Below are positions 9,040 through 16,759 of a stretch of 64,000 bases of DNA, piece after piece. The stretch covers positions 1 through 64,000 of the forward strand of contig DGLA01000022.1 in the NCBI GenBank assembly GCA_002387205.1, written 5' to 3'. Both the position numbers and the translations under genes were made by a program. Under the pieces are notes generated by a model. The model was not told the origin of the DNA and searched no databases. It was given only the letters and a program-made list of their open reading frames with translations. Numbering within the stretch: position 1 is the first letter of the stretch; each line of letters starts with the position of its first letter. The DNA comes from Stutzerimonas stutzeri (GTDB taxonomy: Bacteria > Pseudomonadota > Gammaproteobacteria > Pseudomonadales > Pseudomonadaceae).

Positions 9040-9220
9040 CTGGAAGCTGGAAGCAAATCAGTTTGGCGAATGGCTTCTGCGCAAAGCCCCCCCGAGTCGT
9101 CCCGCCCCTTTTCGTCCTCCTGCGCCTTTCTCGTCTTTCTCTTCTTACGGGCTGCTAAAATGCGCGCCTTTTCGCTTCCAGCTCTAAGCTTCTGGCTTCG
9201 AGCTGCCCCCTGGAGCTTCC
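9038..9220. repeat. Heptad-unit inverted repeat A (pdxA-ksgA)
   Basis: The left arm at 9038-9054 is AGCTGGA AGCTGGA AGC. The right arm at 9174-9207 carries the complementary GCTTCCA GCTCTAA GCTTCTG GCTTCGA units, followed by GCTGCCCC. The arms enclose a pyrimidine-rich spacer with the presumed ksgA -10 box. The right arm runs into the ksgA Shine-Dalgarno sequence (GGAG). It resembles arrays at 13781 and 55458. Confidence 0.75.
9156..9161 (+). promoter_or_regulatory. Putative -10 box for ksgA
   Basis: TAAAAT preceded by TGC resembles an extended -10 box, inside the spacer of repeat A and 60 bases before the ksgA start. No good -35 box is visible in the upstream pyrimidine tract. Confidence 0.4.
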
Positions 9221-9221
9221 G

Positions 9222-10028
9222 ATGTCCGATTACCAACACCGCGCGCGAAAGCGTTTCGGCCAGAACTTCCTCCACGACGCTGGTGTGATTCATCGCATCC
9301 TGCGCGCCATCCACGCCAAGCAGGGGGAGCGGATCGTCGAGATCGGCCCGGGCCAGGGCGCACTGACCGAAGGCTTGCTCGACAGCGGTGCGCACCTGGA
9401 CGTGGTCGAGCTGGACCTCAACCTGATTCCGATCCTCAAGCAGAAATTCGCCGACCGCGACAACTTTGCGCTGAACCAGGGCGATGCGCTGAAGTTCGAC
9501 TTCGCCCAGCTGAGCTCCGAGCCAGACAGCCTGCGCATCGTAGGCAATCTTCCATACAACATCTCCACACCGCTGATCTTTCATTTGCTCGATCATGCCA
9601 ACCTGATCCGCGACATGCATTTCATGCTGCAGAAGGAAGTGGTCGAGCGCCTCGCAGCGGCACCTGGCGGAGGTGACTGGGGCCGGCTGTCGATCATGGT
9701 GCAATACCACTGCCGCGTCGAACATCTGTTCAACGTTGGCCCCGGCGCCTTCAACCCTGCGCCCAAGGTCGAGTCGGCTATCGTTCGCCTGGTTCCGCAT
9801 GACGTGTTGCCCCATCCGGCGCAGGACCACAGGCAGCTGGAGACCGTTGTCCGGCAGGCCTTCAATCAACGCCGCAAGACGCTGCGTAACACCCTCAAGG
9901 GGCTACTGGATGCGGATGCCATCGCCGCGGCGGAGGTCGACGGCAGTCTGCGCCCGGAACAGCTGGACCTGGCCGCGTTCGTAAGATTGTCGGATCAACT
10001 TTCCGCCCGCAGCTGCACCCGCGGCTGA
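9222..10028 (+). CDS. ksgA: 16S rRNA (A1518/A1519) dimethyltransferase RsmA/KsgA
   Basis: A 268-residue SAM-dependent methyltransferase that dimethylates two adjacent adenines in the 3' hairpin of 16S rRNA late in 30S assembly. It shows the FGQNFLHD opening, the SAM loop G42PGQG46 and the catalytic NLPY motif at 109-112. The Shine-Dalgarno sequence CTGGAG is embedded in the end of repeat A. It is followed 26 bases later by apaG, the usual ksgA-apaG-apaH order. Confidence 0.95.
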   Translation: MSDYQHRARKRFGQNFLHDAGVIHRILRAIHAKQGERIVEIGPGQGALTEGLLDSGAHLDVVELDLNLIPILKQKFADRDNFALNQGDALKFDFAQLSSEPDSLRIVGNLPYNISTPLIFHLLDHANLIRDMHFMLQKEVVERLAAAPGGGDWGRLSIMVQYHCRVEHLFNVGPGAFNPAPKVESAIVRLVPHDVLPHPAQDHRQLETVVRQAFNQRRKTLRNTLKGLLDADAIAAAEVDGSLRPEQLDLAAFVRLSDQLSARSCTRG

Positions 10029-10054
10029 AGGCGAACCCACAAGCAGGAGTCACC

Positions 10055-10438
10055 ATGCCCGAAGACCTTCGCTATCGGATCGACGTTAGCGTCCGCACGG
10101 CCTATCTGGCAGACCAGTCGCAGCCGGAACAAAACCGTTTTGCCTTTGCCTACACCATAACCATTGAAAACAATGGCCAGCTCACTGCGCAGCTGCTGTC
10201 ACGCCACTGGATCATCACCGACGGCGACGGACAGGTGCAGGAAGTACGCGGCGACGGCGTAGTTGGCGAGCAGCCGGTCCTCGCCCCAGGCCAGCGCCAC
10301 GTATATACCAGCGGTACGCTGATGGCGTCCCGTGTTGGCACCATGCAAGGCAGTTATCAGATGCTCGCCGAAGATGGGCACCGCTTCGACGCCCTGATTG
10401 CGCCGTTCAGGCTGGCCGTACCCGGAGCTCTGCATTGA
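10055..10438 (+). CDS. apaG: ApaG protein
   Basis: A 127-residue ApaG-family protein with a single fibronectin-III-like beta-sandwich domain. The conserved core is visible as YTITIENNG, SRHWIITD and a Gly-rich VVGEQPVLAPGQ segment. The cellular role is not well defined; the family is linked by context to apaH and ksgA. Its stop overlaps the TTG start of apaH by 4 bases. Confidence 0.92.
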   Translation: MPEDLRYRIDVSVRTAYLADQSQPEQNRFAFAYTITIENNGQLTAQLLSRHWIITDGDGQVQEVRGDGVVGEQPVLAPGQRHVYTSGTLMASRVGTMQGSYQMLAEDGHRFDALIAPFRLAVPGALH

Positions 10439-11256
10439 CTACCTATGCTGTCGGTGACCTGCAAGGTTGCCTTACCCCTCTGCAATGCCTGCTGGAACGC
10501 GTCGATTTCAGCCCGTCCCGCGACTGCCTGTGGCTGGCTGGTGACCTGGTCAACCGTGGACCTCAGTCTCTTGAGGCGTTGCGTTTCGCGCATGACCTTG
10601 GCAGCTCGGGAATTACAGTTCTTGGCAACCACGATCTGCATCTGCTCGCTGTCGCCTACAACGTCGAACGGCTGAAAAAGTCCGACACGCTGCAGGCGAT
10701 TCTCGACGCACCCGACCGCGCCGACCTGATCTACTGGCTGCGCCAGCAAAAACTCATCCATCACGACCCCGTGCGTGAAACCACAATGGTGCATGCCGGT
10801 ATCCCGCCCCAATGGACATTGAGCAAGTCCCTGCGTCGGGCAGCCGAGGTCGAACAGGCGCTTCGCGATGATGCATTGCTGCAACCCTTTCTCGACGGCA
10901 TGTACGGAAACCAGCCGGCCAAGTGGAGCAAGGACCTGCACGGTATTCCGCGACTGCGCGTGATTACCAACTATTTCACGCGCATGCGCTTCTGCAAGGC
11001 CGACGGTACGCTCGATCTGGATGCCAAGGAAGGACTCGACTCGGCGCCCGATGGCTTTGCGCCCTGGTTCAGCCACCCCACGCGTAAAGCGCGCGGAGCC
11101 AAGATCATTTTTGGTCACTGGGCCGCACTGGAAGGTCATTGCGATGAGCCGAACGTGTTTGCTCTGGACACCGGCTGCGTCTGGGGCAATTCCATGACAC
11201 TGATGAACGTTGACAGCAACGAGCTGTACCACTGCGACTGCGAGGCAAAAGCATGA
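10435..11256 (+). CDS. apaH: Symmetrical bis(5'-nucleosyl)-tetraphosphatase ApaH
   Basis: A 273-residue metallophosphatase that splits Ap4A into two ADP and can act on dinucleotide-capped RNA. The motifs are in order: GDLQGC (7-12), LAGDLVNRGP, LGNHDLH and VHAGIPP. The start is TTG, forming TTGA with the apaG stop, so efficient translation probably depends on coupling. It also overlaps glpE by 4 bases. Confidence 0.95.
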   Translation: MTTYAVGDLQGCLTPLQCLLERVDFSPSRDCLWLAGDLVNRGPQSLEALRFAHDLGSSGITVLGNHDLHLLAVAYNVERLKKSDTLQAILDAPDRADLIYWLRQQKLIHHDPVRETTMVHAGIPPQWTLSKSLRRAAEVEQALRDDALLQPFLDGMYGNQPAKWSKDLHGIPRLRVITNYFTRMRFCKADGTLDLDAKEGLDSAPDGFAPWFSHPTRKARGAKIIFGHWAALEGHCDEPNVFALDTGCVWGNSMTLMNVDSNELYHCDCEAKA

Positions 11257-11582
11257 CGGACTTCAAGCGCATCTCACCGGAACAGGCGCAGGCGTTGCGT
11301 GACCGGGGCGGCGTCGTGGTAGATATCCGCGACGCCGGGAGCTATGCCGCTGGACACATCAGCCGCTCCACTCATCTGGACAACCACTCGCTACCCGACT
11401 TCATCGCCACAGCCGACCTCGACCATCCGCTGATTGTGACCTGCTATCACGGGCACTCCAGCCAGAGTGCTGCAGCCTACCTGGTGAATCAGGGTTTCTC
11501 GGACGTCTATAGCCTCGATGGAGGCTTCGAACTGTGGCGCCAGGCCTTTCCTGATGAAGTCGAACAAAGCGGTCCTGCCTAA
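11253..11582 (+). CDS. glpE: Thiosulfate sulfurtransferase GlpE (single-domain rhodanese)
   Basis: A 109-residue rhodanese that transfers sulfane sulfur to thiol or cyanide acceptors. The active-site loop is C64-Y-H-G-H-S-S, and the expected VVVDIRD and AGHI strands are present. It starts in a 4-base overlap with apaH and is the last gene of the pdxA-glpE run. Confidence 0.9.
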   Translation: MTDFKRISPEQAQALRDRGGVVVDIRDAGSYAAGHISRSTHLDNHSLPDFIATADLDHPLIVTCYHGHSSQSAAAYLVNQGFSDVYSLDGGFELWRQAFPDEVEQSGPA

Positions 11583-11600
11583 AAAATATTTTCTGCCAGA

Positions 11601-11621
11601 GGCCGCACAGGGCGCGGCCTT
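11601..11621 (+). terminator. Weak hairpin after glpE
   Basis: AGGCCGC and GCGGCCT form a 7-bp stem around a 7-base loop, 19 bases past the glpE stop. No real U tract follows. It could end the upstream operon. Confidence 0.35.
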
Positions 11622-11852
11622 GAGCCTTCCTTCCGACGAAACGCAGCGGTAATAGCGCCTCCTTGCCCTTGAATGTGCCGAATCCGAACTATCCTTCAGT
11701 CAGGCCATCCATACAGATGAAGCCGTCCTGCGGCTAACGGGCCTCAAGTTTCGACCATCAGGTGTTCGGGGGGACTCCACAGGCCGATAGTCGGCCGGTA
11801 CCTGAATGCCAGATGACAACACCGGCTCCGAGCATCGTCCGAGGTGAAGTCA

Positions 11853-13775
11853 ATGAGCATTTTCAGCCATTTCCAGCAACGATTCGAAGCAACACGCCAG
11901 GAAGAGTATTCGCTTCAGGAATACCTCGATCTGTGCAAGGAAGACCGGGGTACCTACGCCACTGCTGCCGAGCGCCTGCTGATGGCGATCGGCGAGCCAC
12001 AGGTAATCGACACGTCGACGGACCCAAGACTGTCGCGCATCTTTTCCAACAAGGTGATCCGCCGCTACCCGGCCTTTGAAGACTTCCACGGCATGGAAGA
12101 CTGCATCGATCAGATCGTCTCCTACTTCCGCCATGCAGCCCAGGGACTGGAAGAGAAGAAGCAGATTCTCTATCTTCTCGGCCCGGTGGGTGGCGGCAAG
12201 TCGTCGCTGGCCGAAAAGCTCAAGCAGTTGATGGAAAAAGTGCCTTTCTACGCCATCAAGGGATCCCCGGTTTTCGAGTCGCCGCTGGGGCTGTTCAATC
12301 CCGCCGAAGACGCCGACATTCTCGAAGAGGATTACGGCATCCCGCGCCGCTACCTGACCTCGATCATGTCTCCCTGGGCCACTAAACGTCTGCAGGAATT
12401 TGGTGGTGATATCAGCCAGTTCCGCGTGGTCAAGCTGTACCCGTCGATCCTCAATCAGATCGCCATCGCCAAAACCGAGCCCGGCGACGAGAACAACCAG
12501 GATATTTCTGCGCTGGTGGGCAAGGTGGATATCCGCAAGCTGGAGGAATTCCCGCAGAACGACGCCGATGCCTATAGCTACTCGGGCGCGCTGTGCCGCG
12601 CCAACCAGGGCATGATGGAGTTCGTCGAGATGTTCAAGGCACCGATCAAGGTGCTGCACCCGCTGCTGACGGCCACCCAGGAAGGCAACTACAACAGCAC
12701 CGAGGGTCTCGGCGCCATTCCCTACAACGGCATCCTGCTGGCCCACTCCAACGAGTCGGAATGGCACACCTTCCGCAACAACAAGAACAACGAAGCCTTC
12801 ATCGACCGTATCTACATCGTCAAGGTGCCTTACTGCCTGCGGGTCACCGACGAGATAAAGATCTACGACAAGCTGCTGTTCAACAGCTCCCTGTCCAAGG
12901 CGCACTGTGCGCCGGATACGCTGAAGATGCTGGCGCAGTTCTCGGTGCTGAGCCGGCTGAAGGAGCCGGAAAACTCCAACATCTATTCGAAGATGCGGGT
13001 GTACGACGGCGAGAATCTCAAGGACACCGATCCCAAGGCCAAGTCGATCCAGGAATACCGGGACACCGCTGGTGTCGATGAGGGCATGAATGGGCTTTCC
13101 ACCCGGTTTGCCTTCAAGATCCTGTCCAAGGTTTTCAACTTCGACCCCCACGAGATCGCTGCCAATCCGGTACACCTGCTCTATGTGCTGGAGCAGCAGA
13201 TCGAGCAGGAACAGTTCCCCGCGGAGGTTCGCGAGCGCTATCTGCGCTTCATCAAGGAGTACCTGGCGCCACGCTACGTCGAGTTCATCGGCAAGGAGAT
13301 CCAGACAGCATATCTGGAGTCCTACAGCGAGTACGGCCAGAACATCTTCGACCGCTACGTGCTGTATGCAGACTTCTGGATTCAGGACCAGGAATACCGG
13401 GACCCGGAAACCGGCGAAATCCTCAATCGCATGGCGCTGAACGAAGAACTGGAAAAAATCGAAAAGCCGGCCGGCATCAGCAATCCGAAGGATTTCCGCA
13501 ACGAGATCGTCAACTTCGTGCTGCGCGCCCGAGCCAACAACAACGGCAAGAACCCATCCTGGCTCAGCTACGAGAAGCTGCGCGTGGTGATCGAGAAGAA
13601 GATGTTCTCCAACACCGAGGACCTGCTGCCGGTCATCAGCTTCAACGCCAAGGCCAGCAAGGAGGATCAGAAGAAGCACAACGACTTCGTCGTGCGCATG
13701 GTCGAGCGCGGATATACCGAAAAGCAGGTACGACTGCTGTCGGAATGGTATCTGCGGGTACGTAAATCGCAGTAA
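11853..13775 (+). CDS. prkA: PrkA family AAA+ serine protein kinase / protease
   Basis: A 640-residue protein of the PrkA/YeaG family. The ATG at 11853 is preferred over the in-frame GTG at 11844 because GAGG sits 8-11 bases upstream and the product starts MSIFSHFQQRFEATRQEEY, as in relatives. The AAA+ core has a Walker A loop G110PVGGGKSS118, and the C-terminal half is the PrkA kinase-like region. The family is associated with stress and nutrient-limitation responses. A 270-base leader separates it from glpE, so it probably has its own promoter; I could not assign one confidently. Confidence 0.93.
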   Translation: MSIFSHFQQRFEATRQEEYSLQEYLDLCKEDRGTYATAAERLLMAIGEPQVIDTSTDPRLSRIFSNKVIRRYPAFEDFHGMEDCIDQIVSYFRHAAQGLEEKKQILYLLGPVGGGKSSLAEKLKQLMEKVPFYAIKGSPVFESPLGLFNPAEDADILEEDYGIPRRYLTSIMSPWATKRLQEFGGDISQFRVVKLYPSILNQIAIAKTEPGDENNQDISALVGKVDIRKLEEFPQNDADAYSYSGALCRANQGMMEFVEMFKAPIKVLHPLLTATQEGNYNSTEGLGAIPYNGILLAHSNESEWHTFRNNKNNEAFIDRIYIVKVPYCLRVTDEIKIYDKLLFNSSLSKAHCAPDTLKMLAQFSVLSRLKEPENSNIYSKMRVYDGENLKDTDPKAKSIQEYRDTAGVDEGMNGLSTRFAFKILSKVFNFDPHEIAANPVHLLYVLEQQIEQEQFPAEVRERYLRFIKEYLAPRYVEFIGKEIQTAYLESYSEYGQNIFDRYVLYADFWIQDQEYRDPETGEILNRMALNEELEKIEKPAGISNPKDFRNEIVNFVLRARANNNGKNPSWLSYEKLRVVIEKKMFSNTEDLLPVISFNAKASKEDQKKHNDFVVRMVERGYTEKQVRLLSEWYLRVRKSQ

Positions 13776-13780
13776 CAGCA

Positions 13781-13860
13781 GCTTGAAGTCTGAAGCTAGA
13801 AGCTGGAAGAAAGCAGCACGCTTTCAGCTTCTAGCTTCCAGCTTCCAGCTGCCCCGGAGG
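13781..13860. repeat. Heptad-unit inverted repeat B (prkA-yeaH)
   Basis: The left arm 13781-13810 reads AGCTTGA AGTCTGA AGCTAGA AGCTGGA AG. The right arm 13821-13855 is its imperfect complement, ending AGCTGCCCC and running into the GGAGG Shine-Dalgarno sequence of yeaH. The inner 16 bases (13795-13810 with 13821-13836) pair with one mismatch around an 11-base loop. The array fills nearly the whole gap. Confidence 0.8.
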
Positions 13861-13865
13861 GGCCT

Positions 13866-15137
13866 ATGAGTTACGTGATCGACCGCCGCTTGAACGGCAA
13901 GAACAAAAGCACCGTCAACCGCCAGCGGTTTCTGCAGCGCTACCGAGGGCATATCAAGAAGGCCGTGGAGGAAGCCGTAGGCCGGCGCTCCATCACCGAC
14001 ATGGAACATGGGGAGCAGATAAGTATCCCAGGGCGAGATATCGACGAGCCGATTCTTCATCACGGCCGCGGTGGCCGGCAGACCATCGTGCATCCAGGCA
14101 ACAAGGATTTTATCGCCGGTGAGCGGATTCCCCGCCCACAAGGCGGAGGTGGCGGCCAGGGCGCAGGCCAGGCCAGCAACAGCGGCGAGGGCATGGATGA
14201 CTTCGTGTTCCAGATCACTCAGGAAGAGTTTCTGGATTTCATGTTCGAGGATCTGGAGCTGCCCAACCTGGTCAAACGGCACCTCACCGGCACCGACACC
14301 TTCAAGACGGTTCGTGCAGGCATCAGCAACGAGGGCAATCCCTCGCGAATCAATATCGTGCGCACGCTGCGCTCGGCCCATGCGCGGCGCATTGCGCTAT
14401 CAGGCAGCAGCCGCGCCAAATTACGTGAAGTGAAGGCCGAACTGGAGCGTCTCAAACGTGAGGAGCCGGCCAACTTCAGCGACATCCAGGCCGCGGAAGA
14501 AGAACTGCAGCGACTCAGCGCCCGCATTCATCGCGTCCCCTTTCTCGACACCTTCGACCTCAAGTACAACCTCCTGGTCAAACACCCCAACCCGAGCTCC
14601 AAGGCGGTAATGTTCTGCCTGATGGATGTGTCCGGCTCGATGACCCAGGCCACCAAGGACATCGCCAAGCGATTCTTCATCCTCCTCTACCTTTTTCTCA
14701 AGCGGAACTACGACAAGATCGAGGTGGTGTTCATTCGCCACCACACCAGTGCCAAGGAAGTCGACGAAGAAGAGTTCTTCTACTCCCGCGAAACCGGCGG
14801 CACCATCGTCTCCAGCGCGCTGAAGATGATGCAGGAGATCATGGCCGAGCGTTATCCGGTCAACGAGTGGAATATCTACGCTGCACAGGCGTCCGACGGC
14901 GACAACTGGAATGACGATTCCCCGGTCTGCCGCGACATCCTGATCAACCAGATCATGCCGTTCGTCCAATACTTCACCTACGTCGAAATCACCCCGCGCG
15001 AGCATCAGGCGCTGTGGTACGAATACAACCAGGTGGCCGAAGCCTTTGCCGATTCGTTTGCCCAGCAGCAACTGGTAACGGCTGGAGACATTTACCCGGT
15101 GTTCCGCGAACTGTTCCAGCGGCGCATGGCTAGCTGA
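13866..15137 (+). CDS. yeaH: DUF444 / YeaH family protein
   Basis: A 423-residue protein of the YeaH family, always found with prkA and spoVR. Residues of about 255-270 contain LMDVSGSM, a von Willebrand A/MIDAS-like metal site, after a basic N-terminal half with a Gly-rich stretch (about 95-110). The molecular function is unknown; by context it works with the PrkA kinase. GGAGG lies 6 bases upstream, contributed by repeat B. Confidence 0.92.
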   Translation: MSYVIDRRLNGKNKSTVNRQRFLQRYRGHIKKAVEEAVGRRSITDMEHGEQISIPGRDIDEPILHHGRGGRQTIVHPGNKDFIAGERIPRPQGGGGGQGAGQASNSGEGMDDFVFQITQEEFLDFMFEDLELPNLVKRHLTGTDTFKTVRAGISNEGNPSRINIVRTLRSAHARRIALSGSSRAKLREVKAELERLKREEPANFSDIQAAEEELQRLSARIHRVPFLDTFDLKYNLLVKHPNPSSKAVMFCLMDVSGSMTQATKDIAKRFFILLYLFLKRNYDKIEVVFIRHHTSAKEVDEEEFFYSRETGGTIVSSALKMMQEIMAERYPVNEWNIYAAQASDGDNWNDDSPVCRDILINQIMPFVQYFTYVEITPREHQALWYEYNQVAEAFADSFAQQQLVTAGDIYPVFRELFQRRMAS

Positions 15138-15147
15138 GGTACGCAGC

Positions 15148-16701
15148 ATGAAACGACAGCCCATTTCCACCGGTTCGGAATGGACCTTCGAGCTGATCAA
15201 GAGCTATGACCGAGAGATCGGTCGCATCGCCGAGCGCTATGCGCTGGACACCTACCCCAACCAGATAGAGGTCATCACGGCCGAGCAGATGATGGACGCC
15301 TACGCCTCGGTGGGCATGCCGCTTGGCTATCACCACTGGTCCTACGGCAAGCATTTCCTCAGCACGGAAAAATCCTATACCCGCGGGCAGATGGGCCTGG
15401 CCTACGAGATCGTCATCAACTCCGATCCCTGCATCGCCTATCTGATGGAAGAAAACACCATCACCATGCAGGCACTGGTGATCGCCCATGCCAGTTATGG
15501 CCACAACAGCTTTTTCAAGGGTAACTACCTGTTCCGCACCTGGACCGACGCCAGTTCGATCATCGATTACCTGGTGTTTGCCAAGCAGTACATCATGCAG
15601 TGCGAAGAACGCCACGGCATCGATGCCGTGGAGGATCTGCTCGACTCCTGCCATGCGCTGATGAACTACGGCGTCGACCGCTACAAGCGGCCTTACCCGA
15701 TATCTGCCGAGGAAGAGCGACGCCGGCAGAAGGATCGCGAAGAGCATCTGCAGAAGCAGATCAACGATCTGTGGCGAACCATTCCCAAATTCGGCGAGAA
15801 AGATGACGAACGCCAGCGCGACCAGCGCTTTCCCGCCGAGCCCCAGGAGAACATTCTTTATTTCATCGAAAAACATGCACCGCTGCTGGAGCCCTGGCAG
15901 CGAGAAGTAGTGCGCATCGTGCGCAAGATCGCCCAGTATTTCTACCCGCAGCGGCAGACGCAGGTCATGAACGAAGGCTGGGCAACATTCTGGCACTACA
16001 CGCTGATCAACGACCTGTACGACGAAGGGCTGGTGACCGACGGCTTCATGTTCGAATTCCTTCAGTCCCACACCAGCGTCATCTATCAGCCCGGTTTCGA
16101 CAGCCCCTACTACAGCGGTATCAATCCCTACACCCTGGGATTCGCCATGTATCAGGACATTCGCCGGATCTGCGAGAACCCAACCGAGGAAGACAAGCGC
16201 TGGTTTCCCGATATCGCCGGCAGCGACTGGCTCACCACCGTCAAGTTCGCGATGAACAATTTCAAGGATGAGAGCTTCATCCTGCAGTTCCTTTCGCCCA
16301 AGGTGATTCGTGACCTGAAGCTGTTCAGCATCCTCGACGACGACCGCAAGGACGATCTTCTGGTGCCTGCAATCCACGACGAAAGCGGTTATCGCACTAT
16401 CCGCGAGCTCCTGGCCGCGCAATACAACCTCGGCAACCGTGAACCGAACGTGCAGGTCTGGAGTGTCGATCGCCGCGGCGACCGCTCACTTACCCTGCGT
16501 CATCAGCAACACGACCGTAAACCGCTTGGCGGCTCCACCGAGGAGGTACTCAAGCACCTGCACCGGCTTTGGGGATTCGATGTCCATCTGCAATCGATGC
16601 AGGATGACAAGGTGGTGGCCAACCACCACATGCCGCCACGTACGGAAGCAGAGCCTGAGGCAAGATTTCCCGGCATGAGCCTGGCACTAAGGCCGACCTG
16701 A
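15148..16701 (+). CDS. spoVR: SpoVR family protein
   Basis: A 517-residue SpoVR/YcgB family member. The typical N-terminal segment (SEWTFELIKSYDREI) and the long conserved His-rich region around HHWSYGKHF and NEGWATFWHY are intact. In Gram-negatives the family has no sporulation role and is co-conserved with prkA-yeaH; its biochemistry is not established. It begins 10 bases after yeaH with GAGG upstream, so the three genes are probably one transcript. Confidence 0.93.
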   Translation: MKRQPISTGSEWTFELIKSYDREIGRIAERYALDTYPNQIEVITAEQMMDAYASVGMPLGYHHWSYGKHFLSTEKSYTRGQMGLAYEIVINSDPCIAYLMEENTITMQALVIAHASYGHNSFFKGNYLFRTWTDASSIIDYLVFAKQYIMQCEERHGIDAVEDLLDSCHALMNYGVDRYKRPYPISAEEERRRQKDREEHLQKQINDLWRTIPKFGEKDDERQRDQRFPAEPQENILYFIEKHAPLLEPWQREVVRIVRKIAQYFYPQRQTQVMNEGWATFWHYTLINDLYDEGLVTDGFMFEFLQSHTSVIYQPGFDSPYYSGINPYTLGFAMYQDIRRICENPTEEDKRWFPDIAGSDWLTTVKFAMNNFKDESFILQFLSPKVIRDLKLFSILDDDRKDDLLVPAIHDESGYRTIRELLAAQYNLGNREPNVQVWSVDRRGDRSLTLRHQQHDRKPLGGSTEEVLKHLHRLWGFDVHLQSMQDDKVVANHHMPPRTEAEPEARFPGMSLALRPT

Positions 16702-16759
16702 ACAGGGACACCTGTCGCCGCCCCGCCATTGGTTTATCCTCCCCGCTCCGGAGGATGAC

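Noticed and set aside
9038..9220. Repeat arrays considered as CRISPR
   Set aside because: Units are about 7 bp with no unique spacers between them and are arranged as inverted arms; no cas genes are present.
11850..13679. 609-codon open frame antisense to prkA
   Set aside because: Its codon phase mirrors prkA, it has no ribosome site and its product is a low-complexity Val/Leu/Asp/Gln mixture, a typical shadow of a GC-rich gene.
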